Positions 18,845-27,898 of a DNA stretch of 64,000 bases are shown in pieces; position 1 is the stretch's first letter; each line of letters begins with the position of its first letter. The notes beneath the pieces are model-generated. The model worked only from the letters and a program-made list of their open reading frames with translations, was not told the DNA's origin and did no database searches. This stretch comes from Xylophilus sp. GW821-FHT01B05 (GTDB lineage: Bacteria > Pseudomonadota > Gammaproteobacteria > Burkholderiales > Burkholderiaceae_C): the NCBI GenBank assembly GCA_038961845.1, contig CP152408.1, positions 4,402,001-4,466,000 of the forward strand, in the 5' to 3' direction. The position numbers and the translations under genes were made by a program.

Positions 18845-20043
18845 TCGCGCCCAACAGGGTACTAATCGTCGGTGCATCAGCTGGCGGCCTGTGCACTGCA
18901 GAGGCATTGCGGCGAAGCGGCTACAAGGGGCAGATCACCCTGGTCGGCGATGAGCCACATGTGCCTTACGACCGTCCGCCGCTCTCCAAACAAGTGCTTC
19001 ACGGTACATGGGAACCGGAACGAGCAACGCTGCGCCCCTCGCAGGCCTTGGCTGCTCTCGATGTTGATCTAGTTCTGGGCGACGCGGCGCTAGACCTGGA
19101 CGTGGAGGCTCGAAGCGTGCGGACGGCATCGGGGCGCCTCTTTGAGGCGGACGCGATCGTGATCGCAACAGGCGCGAGGGCGCGACGTTTGCCGAAGCAA
19201 GAGGCTCTTGCCGGCGTGCATGTGCTGCGCTCGCTCGACGATACGCTGGCGCTTCGCGCTGAACTACTCGCGGCCTCGCGGCTGGTCGTGGTGGGCGAAG
19301 GCGTGCTCGGCTCCGAGATTGCGGCCACTGCGCGCACGATGGGGCTGGACGTGACGCTGGTCGGACCGCTTTCCGCGCCGATGGCCGCGCAGATCGGGCC
19401 GCTCGCCTCTGGGCTGCTCGCGCTGGTACACGAAGAGCACGGCATCCACCTGCGCCTGGGCACCGGTGTCGCAGGCCTTGGCAGCGATGGCCAACGTGTC
19501 ACCGGCGTGCGTTTGGCAAACGGCAAGGAATTACCCGCCGACGTGGTGGTAGTCGCCATCGGTGCATCACCCGCGACCGATTGGCTGGAGAGGAGCGGGC
19601 TGCGCATCGACAACGGCATCGTGTGCGATTCCCGGTGTCGGGCAGCAGACGGAATCTATGCGGTGGGCGACGTGGCGCGCTGGCATCACGAGAAGCTGGG
19701 CCGCCTGACGCGTTTCGAGAACCGGACCAATGCCACCGAGCAGGCCGAAGCTGTCGCCGCCGGCATCCTCGGCAAAGACGCGCCATATGCGCCGGTGCCG
19801 TATTTCTGGACGGACCAGTTCGACACCAAGATTCAGGTGTTCGGCGTGATCACGGCCGAGGCGCAGGCGGAAATCGTCGAGGGTGATCCGTCGGCGCGCC
19901 GGTTCGTCGCACGGTATACGAGCGGAGGTGTCGTGACGGGCGTGCTGGGCTGGAACATGCCAAAGCAGGTCCGTCAACACCGACAGGATGTGGTCAACGC
20001 GATGGAGACCCATGCCCCCAGTGCTGAACGTGTTCAAGGTTGA
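18841..20043 (+). CDS. NAD(P)H-dependent ferredoxin reductase (P450 redox partner)
   Basis: 400-residue FAD protein of the putidaredoxin-reductase type. FAD motif VGASAGG near the N-terminus, the family segment PYDRPPLSK, a second motif VVVGEGVLGSEIAA for NAD(P)H, and the C-terminal YAVGDVA that contacts FAD are all visible. The second motif reads GEGVLG rather than the usual GxGxxG with Gly-Gly spacing, which still fits. The start at 18841 overlaps the MFS stop as ATGA; a start 12 codons earlier is also open. It should pass electrons from NAD(P)H to the small ferredoxin encoded 28 bases downstream. Confidence 0.9.
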   Translation: MIAPNRVLIVGASAGGLCTAEALRRSGYKGQITLVGDEPHVPYDRPPLSKQVLHGTWEPERATLRPSQALAALDVDLVLGDAALDLDVEARSVRTASGRLFEADAIVIATGARARRLPKQEALAGVHVLRSLDDTLALRAELLAASRLVVVGEGVLGSEIAATARTMGLDVTLVGPLSAPMAAQIGPLASGLLALVHEEHGIHLRLGTGVAGLGSDGQRVTGVRLANGKELPADVVVVAIGASPATDWLERSGLRIDNGIVCDSRCRAADGIYAVGDVARWHHEKLGRLTRFENRTNATEQAEAVAAGILGKDAPYAPVPYFWTDQFDTKIQVFGVITAEAQAEIVEGDPSARRFVARYTSGGVVTGVLGWNMPKQVRQHRQDVVNAMETHAPSAERVQG

Positions 20044-20071
20044 ACTTGAGGCAATACCAAGGAGATGTGAA

Positions 20072-20266
20072 ATGAAGATTTTTATCGACCAGGAAAAGTG
20101 CGTCGCTGCGGGGCAGTGCGTGTTCTACGCGCCCCATGTTTTCGACCAGCGCGAGGAGGACGGCATCGTTGTCTTCGTGAACGAGAACCCTCCGCCAGAA
20201 GAGGCCGAGAACGTTCGCCAGGCTGCCGCTGTCTGCCCAGCGCTCGCGATTCGTATCGAGGAATGA
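20072..20266 (+). CDS. Small three-cysteine ferredoxin ([3Fe-4S] type, P450 partner)
   Basis: 64-residue acidic ferredoxin. It has the pattern Cys10-x5-Cys16 (CVAAGQC) and a later CysPro (VCPALAI), i.e. CXXxXXC(X)nCP with Ala at the variable place. Three cysteines instead of four indicate a [3Fe-4S] cluster, as in ferredoxins that serve actinobacterial and some proteobacterial P450s. AAGGAG precedes the ATG. Position between reductase and P450 makes it the electron carrier of a class I P450 system. Pairing with a putidaredoxin-reductase-like partner is worth noting, since that reductase type is often paired with [2Fe-2S] ferredoxins. Confidence 0.92.
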   Translation: MKIFIDQEKCVAAGQCVFYAPHVFDQREEDGIVVFVNENPPPEEAENVRQAAAVCPALAIRIEE

Positions 20267-20309
20267 CACGCGATTGCAGAATTTTCTATTGAATCGACAA
20301 GGACGAAAT

Positions 20310-21542
20310 ATGAATACCACCGTGGCCAGTGACACCGAGGAAATTCTCGACTATCCGACTCCGAGGGACCCCTCCGCCCCTTTCCTGCCGTCGCCGGAAC
20401 TGCGGGCGCTCCATGATGCAGGGGTCGAGATCTCTCGGGTCCGCATCTGGGACGGCAGCACGCCGTGGATCCTGTTGTCGCATGCGGCTCAACGCAAAAT
20501 CATGTCTGATCCGCGTGTCAGCGCCAACGATCATCTTCCCAACTTTCCCTTCATGAATCGGGCGATTGCCGAGACCATCCACGATCGGCCGAAGACCATC
20601 TTTGATTCCGACGGCGAGGAACACGCGCGCCTGCGTCGGATGCTGACGAATTCGTTCACCCGCCACAGGATGGAGAAAATCCGGCCCAAGATCCAGCAGA
20701 CCACCGACGATCTGATCGACAAAATGCTGGCAGGACCGAACCCGGTCGATCTGGCAGAAACACTGTCACTGCCGTTGCCGTCGCTGATGATCTGTGACCT
20801 GCTTGGCGTCCCCTATGAGGACCATGATTTCTTCGAGAAACACTCCAAGGTCGCCAATGCCAGCGACAAGTCTATTGATGAGCACCGTGTCGCGACGCGG
20901 GCCCTTGGCGAATACATCGGCCAGCTCATGCAAAAGAAGATGGACAGCCCTGAAGAGGACGTGGTGTCCGACCTCGGGCAGCGCGTTAAAGCCGGTGACC
21001 TCGACATGGCGGGTGCGGTGCAATTGGGGGTCATACTGCTGATCGCAGGCCATGAAACCAGCGCCAACATGATCTCGCTGGGTACGGCGCTGCTGCTGCA
21101 GCACCCCGACCAGATGAAGCTGCTGCGCGAAACCGATGACCCGAAGATCGTCGCCAGTGCCGTCGAGGAGCTTCTGCGCTACCTGACCATCCCGCACCTA
21201 CTGCAACGACGCATCGCGCTTGAGGATATCGAGTTCAACGGCCAGATCATCCGTGCCGGTGACGGTGTCGTTTCGCCACTGCCCTCGGCCAACTTCGACC
21301 CCGTTGCCTTCCCCGACCCCACCAAGGTCGACATCACCCGCGACGCGCGTCACCATCACGCCTTTGGTTGGGGTGCGCACCAATGCATCGGGCAGCAACT
21401 TGCCCGCATCGAGCTGCAGGTCGTCTATCCAACGCTCTTGCGCCGCATCCCGACACTGAAGCTCGCCGTGCCCTTCTCCGAACTGCGTTTCAAGCACGAT
21501 TCGCTGGCCTACGGCATCAAAGAACTTCCCGTGAGCTGGTAA
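20310..21542 (+). CDS. Cytochrome P450 monooxygenase (class I, soluble)
   Basis: 410 residues, normal for a soluble bacterial P450, without a membrane anchor. The I-helix motif AGHETS (oxygen activation), the K-helix EELLR (ExxR) and the heme loop FGWGAHQCIG with Cys359 as the thiolate ligand are complete. The start MNTTVA has AAGGA eight bases upstream. Directly behind its reductase and ferredoxin, it forms a self-contained hydroxylase. With a BVMO and hydrolase in the same cluster, the likely substrate is an unactivated alicyclic or terpenoid ring, but a steroid or fatty acid cannot be excluded. Confidence 0.94.
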   Translation: MNTTVASDTEEILDYPTPRDPSAPFLPSPELRALHDAGVEISRVRIWDGSTPWILLSHAAQRKIMSDPRVSANDHLPNFPFMNRAIAETIHDRPKTIFDSDGEEHARLRRMLTNSFTRHRMEKIRPKIQQTTDDLIDKMLAGPNPVDLAETLSLPLPSLMICDLLGVPYEDHDFFEKHSKVANASDKSIDEHRVATRALGEYIGQLMQKKMDSPEEDVVSDLGQRVKAGDLDMAGAVQLGVILLIAGHETSANMISLGTALLLQHPDQMKLLRETDDPKIVASAVEELLRYLTIPHLLQRRIALEDIEFNGQIIRAGDGVVSPLPSANFDPVAFPDPTKVDITRDARHHHAFGWGAHQCIGQQLARIELQVVYPTLLRRIPTLKLAVPFSELRFKHDSLAYGIKELPVSW

Positions 21543-21652
21543 AGGCGGAGTCGTTCCGCGCCCGCTGGTTACGGCAACAGCAAAGGTAAATGTGATGCGC
21601 TCCGTCCGCATTGCTGCGCAATGAATAGCGCGTCCAACATAGGAGAAGAGAC

Positions 21653-22060
21653 ATGACCGTAGAGAAAGAGGCGCCCTCCGGCGCGAACGCAACGACCGAT
21701 CTGCGTACGGCGGGATTGGCGGCGCTTCGTGCGGCCTTGCCTGGTGTTTTCCCCGACAGCGACGTCGACCTGCGCGATGGCAAGTTCGGGGAAGAACTCG
21801 TCGAGATCGGCCTCGTGAGCGTCTGGGGAGCGTTGTGGGCGCGGGACGGACTGAGTCGCCGCGACCGCAGCCTGGTCACGCTGAGCCTTCTCATTGCCCT
21901 GAATGCCGAGACTGAGCTGCGCACCCACATCAAGATCGCGCTGACGAATGGTCTGACCGAGGATGAAATCGCCGAAGTGATTTATCACTCATCCGGCTAT
22001 GTGGGATTCCCTGCAGCGGTAGCAGCCCGCAGCGCCGCCCGCGAGGCCCTGGGCACGTGA
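21653..22060 (+). CDS. Carboxymuconolactone decarboxylase (CMD) family protein
   Basis: 135-residue all-helical CMD/AhpD-fold protein. The typical segment RDRSLVTLSLLIALNAETELRTHI is present in part, with the His of the THIKIALTNGL stretch and the following EIAEVIYHSSGYVGFPAA. There is no CxxC pair, so it is not an AhpD-type peroxidase. AGGAGAAGAG precedes the ATG. It matches PcaC-like proteins in length, but the cluster has no other protocatechuate genes. A role on a lactone or unsaturated acid from ring opening is possible; its reaction is unknown. Confidence 0.85.
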   Translation: MTVEKEAPSGANATTDLRTAGLAALRAALPGVFPDSDVDLRDGKFGEELVEIGLVSVWGALWARDGLSRRDRSLVTLSLLIALNAETELRTHIKIALTNGLTEDEIAEVIYHSSGYVGFPAAVAARSAAREALGT

Positions 22061-22106
22061 TCGAAGCGTGCGCCTGAACACCGTCACACAAAAGGATAAA
22101 CACCGT

Positions 22107-22847
22107 ATGTCACTCGAAGGAAAAAATGCTGTCGTCACAGGCAGCGCGCGTGGAATTGGTCGGGCCATCGCGACGGTACTCGCTGCCCAAGGTGCTGCCG
22201 TCGCCGTCTGGGATCTGAACGCCGAAGGAGCAGAGGAAACGGTCGATATCATCCGCAAGGCGGGCGGCAAGGCAATCGCCGTGACGGGCAATGCGGCGGA
22301 CGCCAGCGCCGTCGCTGCCTCCGCTGCGCGCACCCGTGAGGAGCTCGGCACGGTCACGATCCTTGTCAACAATGCGGGAATAAGCAGTTATGTGCCTTTT
22401 ACGAGCCTGAGCGAGGAGGTGTGGGACCGGATCATCGGGGTCAACCTGAAGGGACCGTTCCTCGTGACGAAGGAGTTTGTTCCCGACATGCTAGAGGCAA
22501 GCTGGGGACGAATCGTCAACATATCCTCGTCCTCCGCGCAGAGCGGCGCGCCCTCGATGGCGCACTATGCCGCATCCAAGGGTGGCGTCATTGGGTTCAC
22601 CAAAGCCCTCGCGATCGAGTTTGCCGACAAAGGGATCACCGTCAACCACGTACCGCCGGGCTTCGTCGATACGCCGCTAGTGCGCGAGGGCCCCATCGAC
22701 GTGGAGGCCGTGGCACAGCACATGCCGATGAAGCGCGCGGGGCAACCGGACGATATTGCCTATGCCGTAGCCTATCTCGCGTCCAAGGAGGCCAGCTACG
22801 TGACGGGGCAGACGCTCAGCGTCAATGGCGGACGCTATCTTTTTTGA
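22107..22847 (+). CDS. Short-chain dehydrogenase/reductase, second copy of the cluster
   Basis: 246-residue classical SDR with TGSARGIG (cofactor), NNAG, a serine in SSSSAQSG, YAASK (catalytic Tyr and Lys) and the PG motif. The Asp in WDLNAE after strand 2 points to NAD(H). The start MSLEGK has AAAGGA upstream. It resembles FabG-like and sugar/alcohol dehydrogenases. It could oxidise the P450 product, a diol or the hydroxy acid after ring opening. It is the last gene before the island edge at the tRNA-Pro relic. Confidence 0.88.
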   Translation: MSLEGKNAVVTGSARGIGRAIATVLAAQGAAVAVWDLNAEGAEETVDIIRKAGGKAIAVTGNAADASAVAASAARTREELGTVTILVNNAGISSYVPFTSLSEEVWDRIIGVNLKGPFLVTKEFVPDMLEASWGRIVNISSSSAQSGAPSMAHYAASKGGVIGFTKALAIEFADKGITVNHVPPGFVDTPLVREGPIDVEAVAQHMPMKRAGQPDDIAYAVAYLASKEASYVTGQTLSVNGGRYLF

Positions 22848-22895
22848 TGGGAAATGGTGTCCCAGTCCAGTTTTGGCCGGCCCCTAGATAGAGAG

Positions 22896-22963
22896 TTCTA
22901 GGTGGCAGCGCGCGGCCCCCCTTCTGCATGGGGTGCAGGATTCGAATCCTTTCACACCGACCA
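22896..22963 (+). pseudogene. Broken tRNA-Pro(GGG)-like relic, candidate attachment site
   Basis: The end of this stretch matches a proline tRNA 3' half: anticodon loop ATGGGGT with anticodon GGG (22930-22932), T-loop TTCGAAT (22941-22947), and a 3' end CACACCGACCA. A tRNA needs 40 bases after the anticodon but only 31 remain, and no 5' acceptor strand CGGTGTG lies upstream. A weak D-arm-like stretch (GGCAGCGCGC) may remain. I read it as the displaced, decayed 3' end of a tRNA-Pro left by integration of the DNA to its left. An intact tRNA-Pro would be expected at the other end of the island, outside the window. Confidence 0.55.
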
Positions 22964-22980
22964 GAATCAGTACGCAGATC

Positions 22981-23016
22981 AATGGCCTGGGTCTACAAAA
23001 CTCAGGCCATTTTCTT
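22981..23016 (+). terminator. Rho-independent terminator behind the tRNA-Pro relic
   Basis: AATGGCCTG pairs with CAGGCCATT across a 13-base loop region and is followed by TTTTCTTT. The spacing of 18 bases after the CCA end is what a tRNA terminator shows, so it probably belonged to the original tRNA gene. It now ends transcription from the catabolic cluster. Confidence 0.7.
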
Positions 23017-23132
23017 TGTGCGGCGCGCCTGGCAAGATGATCGCGCGGGTTTACGACCGGCGAAAGACAAAAACGGCAACACCAGCCGAATAGCCGTATC
23101 CCAAAAGCAAGGAAATCAAATTCCAGAAATGA

Positions 23133-23166
23133 CAATGGGTTGCATCATTTCTGATGCAACCCATTG
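23133..23166 (-). terminator. Strong hairpin downstream of tRNA-Asp
   Basis: A perfect 15-base-pair stem (CAATGGGTTGCATCA and its complement) with a four-base loop lies 18 bases beyond the 3' end of tRNA-Asp on the minus strand. The T-rich stretch after it is short and mixed, so it is a probable terminator or RNA-processing hairpin of the tRNA transcript. Apart from the relic, terminator and this hairpin, the gap 22848-23183 holds nothing recognisable. Confidence 0.55.
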
Positions 23167-23183
23167 AATTCACTTAAGAATTT

Positions 23184-23260
23184 TGGCGGAGTGGACGGGA
23201 CTCGAACCCGCGACCCCCGGCGTGACAGGCCGGTATTCTAACCAACTGAACTACCACTCC
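23184..23260 (-). tRNA. tRNA-Asp (GUC)
   Basis: 77 bases including CCA; acceptor GGAGTGG/CCACTCC, T-loop TTCGAGT and anticodon GTC in the loop CTGTCAC. Last of three tRNA genes transcribed together with Ala and Glu. Confidence 0.97.
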
Positions 23261-23313
23261 TGGTAGATAGCTTTCGCTCCTGCATTTTCATGCCTGAGCC
23301 AAGCGCTACAACT

Positions 23314-23389
23314 TGGCGACCCTACGGGGATTCGAACCCCGGTACTCACCGTGAAAGGGTGATGTCCTAGGCCTCTAGACGATAGGGTC
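23314..23389 (-). tRNA. tRNA-Glu (UUC)
   Basis: 76 bases including CCA; acceptor GACCCTA/TAGGGTC, anticodon TTC in the loop CTTTCAC and T-loop TTCGAAT. It lies in the same transcript as tRNA-Ala and tRNA-Asp, directly downstream of gltX, whose product charges it. Confidence 0.97.
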
Positions 23390-23418
23390 AAAACCTTGGA
23401 ACTAACCGTCAGCAAAAA

Positions 23419-23494
<76 letters not shown>

Positions 23495-23554
23495 ATCTGC
23501 CTTCAACACCTATCGCGTTTTGCGCTTTAGTTGTCGTCAACTGCTGAGCCTCGA

Positions 23555-23584
23555 ATTATAGACAGCTTTTCATACGTTTTTCAA
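23555..23584 (-). promoter_or_regulatory. Promoter of the tRNA-Ala/Glu/Asp cluster, overlapping the gltX 3' end
   Basis: On the minus strand TTGAAA (23584-23579) and a consensus TATAAT (23560-23555) are 18 bases apart. The -35 lies inside the last codons of gltX. The expected start leaves about 55 bases of leader before tRNA-Ala. Confidence 0.7.
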
Positions 23585-24958
23585 ACGTGCCAACAAAATT
23601 TGTCGATCGAGCAATTCGAGCACCGCATCAACCGACGGAGTATGCGCCGTTCCCATGGCCAGCACACGCACTGGCATGGCCAGTTGCGGCATCTTCAGGC
23701 TGTGTTCGGCCAGGGTTTCCTTGATGGCTGCGGCGATGACGGGCTTGCTCCACTCGCAGCTTTCCAGCTTGGCGGCCAGCGTGCCAACGGCGGCCACGGC
23801 TGCCGGGGTCAGGTGCTGGGCACGCTCCTCGGGGGAGGCTTGCACGTCTCCATAGAAGCGCTGCGCCCAATCGGCCAGCGCCACAGTGGTGTCGCAACGA
23901 TCCTTGAGCAGCGCGCAGATGCGCGGCAAGCGCTCATCCGCCGTGATGCCGCGGGCGCGCAAGTGCTCTGCCACTAGGGCGGCCAGCATTTCGTCGGACG
24001 CGGCCTTCATATGCTGGGCGTTGACCCAGCGCAGCTTGGCTTCGTCGAACTGCGCGGCGCTGCGGCCCAAGTGGTCCAGGTTGAACCACTGCAGGAACTG
24101 CTCGCGCGAGAAGATCTCGTCATCGCCATGGCTCCAGCCCAAGCGGGCCAGGTAGTTGACCATCGCATCAGGCAAGTAGCCTTCTTCGCGGTACTGCGTG
24201 ACCGGCTTGGCGCCGTTGCGCTTGCTCATCTTCTCGCCCTGCTCGTTGAGCACGGTGGGCAGATGGGCGTAGACCGGCGGCTCCTTGCCGAGCGCCTGGA
24301 AGATGTTGATCTGCCGCGGCGTGTTGTTGACGTGGTCGTCGCCACGGATCACGTGGGTGATGGCCATGTCGATGTCGTCGACCACGACGCAGAAGTTGTA
24401 GGTGGGCGTGCCGTCGGGGCGCGCAATCACCAGGTCGTCCAGCTCGTCGTTGGCGATCTCGATGCGGCCCTTGACCTTGTCGTCCCAGGCCACCACACCA
24501 CCTTGCGGGTTCTTGAAGCGCAGCACCGGTTGCACGCCTGCCGGCACTGGCGGCAAGGTCTTGCCGGGCTCTGGGCGCCAGGTGCCGTCGTAGCGCGGCT
24601 TTTGCTTGGCTGCCATTTGCTGTTCGCGCAGCGCATCGAGCTCGGCCACGCTCGTGTAGCAAGGGTAGACGTGACCGGCAGCCTGCAGGTCGGCCAGCAC
24701 CGCCTTGTAGCGGTCCATGCGCTGCATTTGGTAGAACGGGCCTTCATCGTTGTCCAGGCCAAGCCAGGCCATGCCTTCAATGATGACGTCCACCGCAGCC
24801 TGGGTGGAGCGCTCAAGGTCGGTGTCTTCGATACGCAGGATGAAGTCGCCGCCGGTGGCGCGGGCGAATGCCCACGGATAGAGCGCGGAGCGAATGTTGC
24901 CGAGGTGGATGAAGCCGGTCGGCGACGGGGCGAAGCGGGTACGGGTACGTTGTGTCAT
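23570..24958 (-). CDS. gltX: Glutamate--tRNA ligase
   Basis: 462-residue class I aminoacyl-tRNA synthetase that charges tRNA-Glu in the cytoplasm. The ATP-site motif [15 protein letters not shown] carries the HIGH equivalent (HLGN) and KMSKR is complete. The C-terminal half (about 330-462) is the helical anticodon-binding domain. The length is normal. It is directly followed on the same strand by a tRNA cluster that contains tRNA-Glu, whose promoter overlaps the gltX end. The upstream gene purF ends 21 bases before its start, so the two may share a transcript. Confidence 0.97.
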   Translation of the reverse strand: MTQRTRTRFAPSPTGFIHLGNIRSALYPWAFARATGGDFILRIEDTDLERSTQAAVDVIIEGMAWLGLDNDEGPFYQMQRMDRYKAVLADLQAAGHVYPCYTSVAELDALREQQMAAKQKPRYDGTWRPEPGKTLPPVPAGVQPVLRFKNPQGGVVAWDDKVKGRIEIANDELDDLVIARPDGTPTYNFCVVVDDIDMAITHVIRGDDHVNNTPRQINIFQALGKEPPVYAHLPTVLNEQGEKMSKRNGAKPVTQYREEGYLPDAMVNYLARLGWSHGDDEIFSREQFLQWFNLDHLGRSAAQFDEAKLRWVNAQHMKAASDEMLAALVAEHLRARGITADERLPRICALLKDRCDTTVALADWAQRFYGDVQASPEERAQHLTPAAVAAVGTLAAKLESCEWSKPVIAAAIKETLAEHSLKMPQLAMPVRVLAMGTAHTPSVDAVLELLDRQILLARLKNV

Positions 24959-24979
24959 CTAAAAGCGTGTTCTGCGAAC

Positions 24980-26491
<1,512 letters not shown>

Positions 26492-26503
26492 GGGGAGCAA
26501 ACC

Positions 26504-26992
26504 TTATCGAGAGAGAAATTGGGCAAACGCGTCCGGCAATACCGGCTTAAGACTTTCAAGCGCCGACTGCAGCACTGGCGCCACCTGCGACTGCTGCCAC
26601 CACAGACTGGTGTGCAGCGGCGTCATATGCACCACGACCGCTGCTGCCAGCAGCAACACCATGCCGCGAACCAAACCGAAGGCTGCACCCAAAGTGCGAT
26701 CCACCGGACGCAGCCCTACCGTGGTGATCAGCCGCCGCATCAGCGAAGCCACCAAACCGCAGGCAAACGCCGCGGCCACAAATACGATGACGAAACCTGC
26801 CGCATAGCGCGCCGAATCGCCTGGGCTACCAAACGGCAAATGCTCTGCCAACGTGGGCGCCCACCACTGGGCCAGCACAAAGGCGACGATCCAGCCGAAC
26901 AGCGACAGCACCTCGAACACCAAGCCGCGCCAGAAACCCAGCAGCAGCGAACCCAACAGCACTACACAGAAAATCCAATCGACCGCAGCCAT
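26504..26992 (-). CDS. cvpA: CvpA family membrane protein
   Basis: 162-residue inner-membrane protein with four hydrophobic segments; WIFCVVLLGSLLLGFWRGLV in the first and the segment RPVDRTLGAAFGLVRG are typical of CvpA. In Escherichia coli it is needed for colicin V production and envelope robustness; the molecular function is not settled. The gene lies 12 bases ahead of purF, the classic pairing, and 12 bases behind the SPOR-domain gene. Confidence 0.93.
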   Translation of the reverse strand: MAAVDWIFCVVLLGSLLLGFWRGLVFEVLSLFGWIVAFVLAQWWAPTLAEHLPFGSPGDSARYAAGFVIVFVAAAFACGLVASLMRRLITTVGLRPVDRTLGAAFGLVRGMVLLLAAAVVVHMTPLHTSLWWQQSQVAPVLQSALESLKPVLPDAFAQFLSR

Positions 26993-27004
26993 CGCGCGGC
27001 AGCT

Positions 27005-27871
27005 TCACAGCGTTAGGACGCTGGCCGGGAAATCAAGACCCCGAATCCGGCTGGCCGCGTGATCAGCCTCGCTACGCTGTGTAAACGGCCCGACGCGCAC
27101 CCGATGGCGCTTGCCGTCCTTGGTGTCTACGGACTGCACATAGGTTTTCAGCCCGTTGCGCTCTAGCTTGGTACGGACTTCCTGGGCCTTTTCCAGCTCG
27201 CCGAAAGCTCCGACCTGCACCACAAAGCGCGTGGCCGACTCAGCCGCAGCACCGGCCGCGGGCGCTGCCGCCACCACGGCGGAGGGAGCGGAATGGCCCT
27301 CCAGCAGGGCGCGTGCGCGCGCGGCATCGTCGGTCTTGGCCGGCGCTGCGGGCGCGGCGGCAGGCTTGGGCTGCGGCTTGGGTTCAGGTTTTGCTTCGGG
27401 TTTGGGCTCTGGCCTAGGCTCCGGCTTGGGCGCGGGCTTGGGTGCCTTCTCCGGCACGGGCGCAGAGCTTTCGATGACTTCCTCTCCCTCATCCAGCGCC
27501 TGCGCACCCGTGGTCTTGGCTGCGGATGCGACTTGCGTCGGTGCAGCACTTGCGGTGGCAGGCGCATCGATCGCACCCGATGCCGGGCGCGCACCGGGCA
27601 GCACCAGAGCTGGCGCCTTGTTGCGGTCGGGGATGGAGATGGGGATGTCGACCGCGATCGGCCGGGGCTGGGTGTCGAACAGCAGCGGGAAGCCGACGAC
27701 GCCCAAAACCACCAGCACGGCGGCGCCTATCAGGCGGTGGCGTGCGCGGCGACGCAGTGCATCGGCGCTTTCGGCCTGGGGCGCGCCGCGGCGCGTGCGC
27801 GTGGTACGCGCACCGGCCTTGGTGTCGTCCTGCCCCTTGCGGCCCGGCCAGCTGAACTTGAAAAAAGCCAT
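27005..27871 (-). CDS. SPOR domain protein (DedD-like, septal peptidoglycan binding)
   Basis: 288 residues. A short basic cytoplasmic tail is followed by one membrane segment (about 47-66, LIGAAVLVVLGVVGFPLLF), a long linker with PKPEP/PEPKP repeats (about 140-175), and a C-terminal SPOR domain (about 215-288, FVVQVGAFGELEKAQEV in part). SPOR domains bind denuded glycan strands at the division septum. The topology matches DedD. It sits between folC and cvpA in the common order folC-dedD-cvpA-purF. Confidence 0.9.
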   Translation of the reverse strand: MAFFKFSWPGRKGQDDTKAGARTTRTRRGAPQAESADALRRRARHRLIGAAVLVVLGVVGFPLLFDTQPRPIAVDIPISIPDRNKAPALVLPGARPASGAIDAPATASAAPTQVASAAKTTGAQALDEGEEVIESSAPVPEKAPKPAPKPEPRPEPKPEAKPEPKPQPKPAAAPAAPAKTDDAARARALLEGHSAPSAVVAAAPAAGAAAESATRFVVQVGAFGELEKAQEVRTKLERNGLKTYVQSVDTKDGKRHRVRVGPFTQRSEADHAASRIRGLDFPASVLTL

Positions 27872-27898
27872 TGAATGCGAGAGGCGAGAGCTGTTCGG

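Noticed and set aside
12884..22847. Calling the cluster a known cyclohexanol (chn) or camphor operon
   Set aside because: Hydroxy-acid and aldehyde dehydrogenases of the chn route are absent and the gene order differs from those I know; similarity could not be measured.
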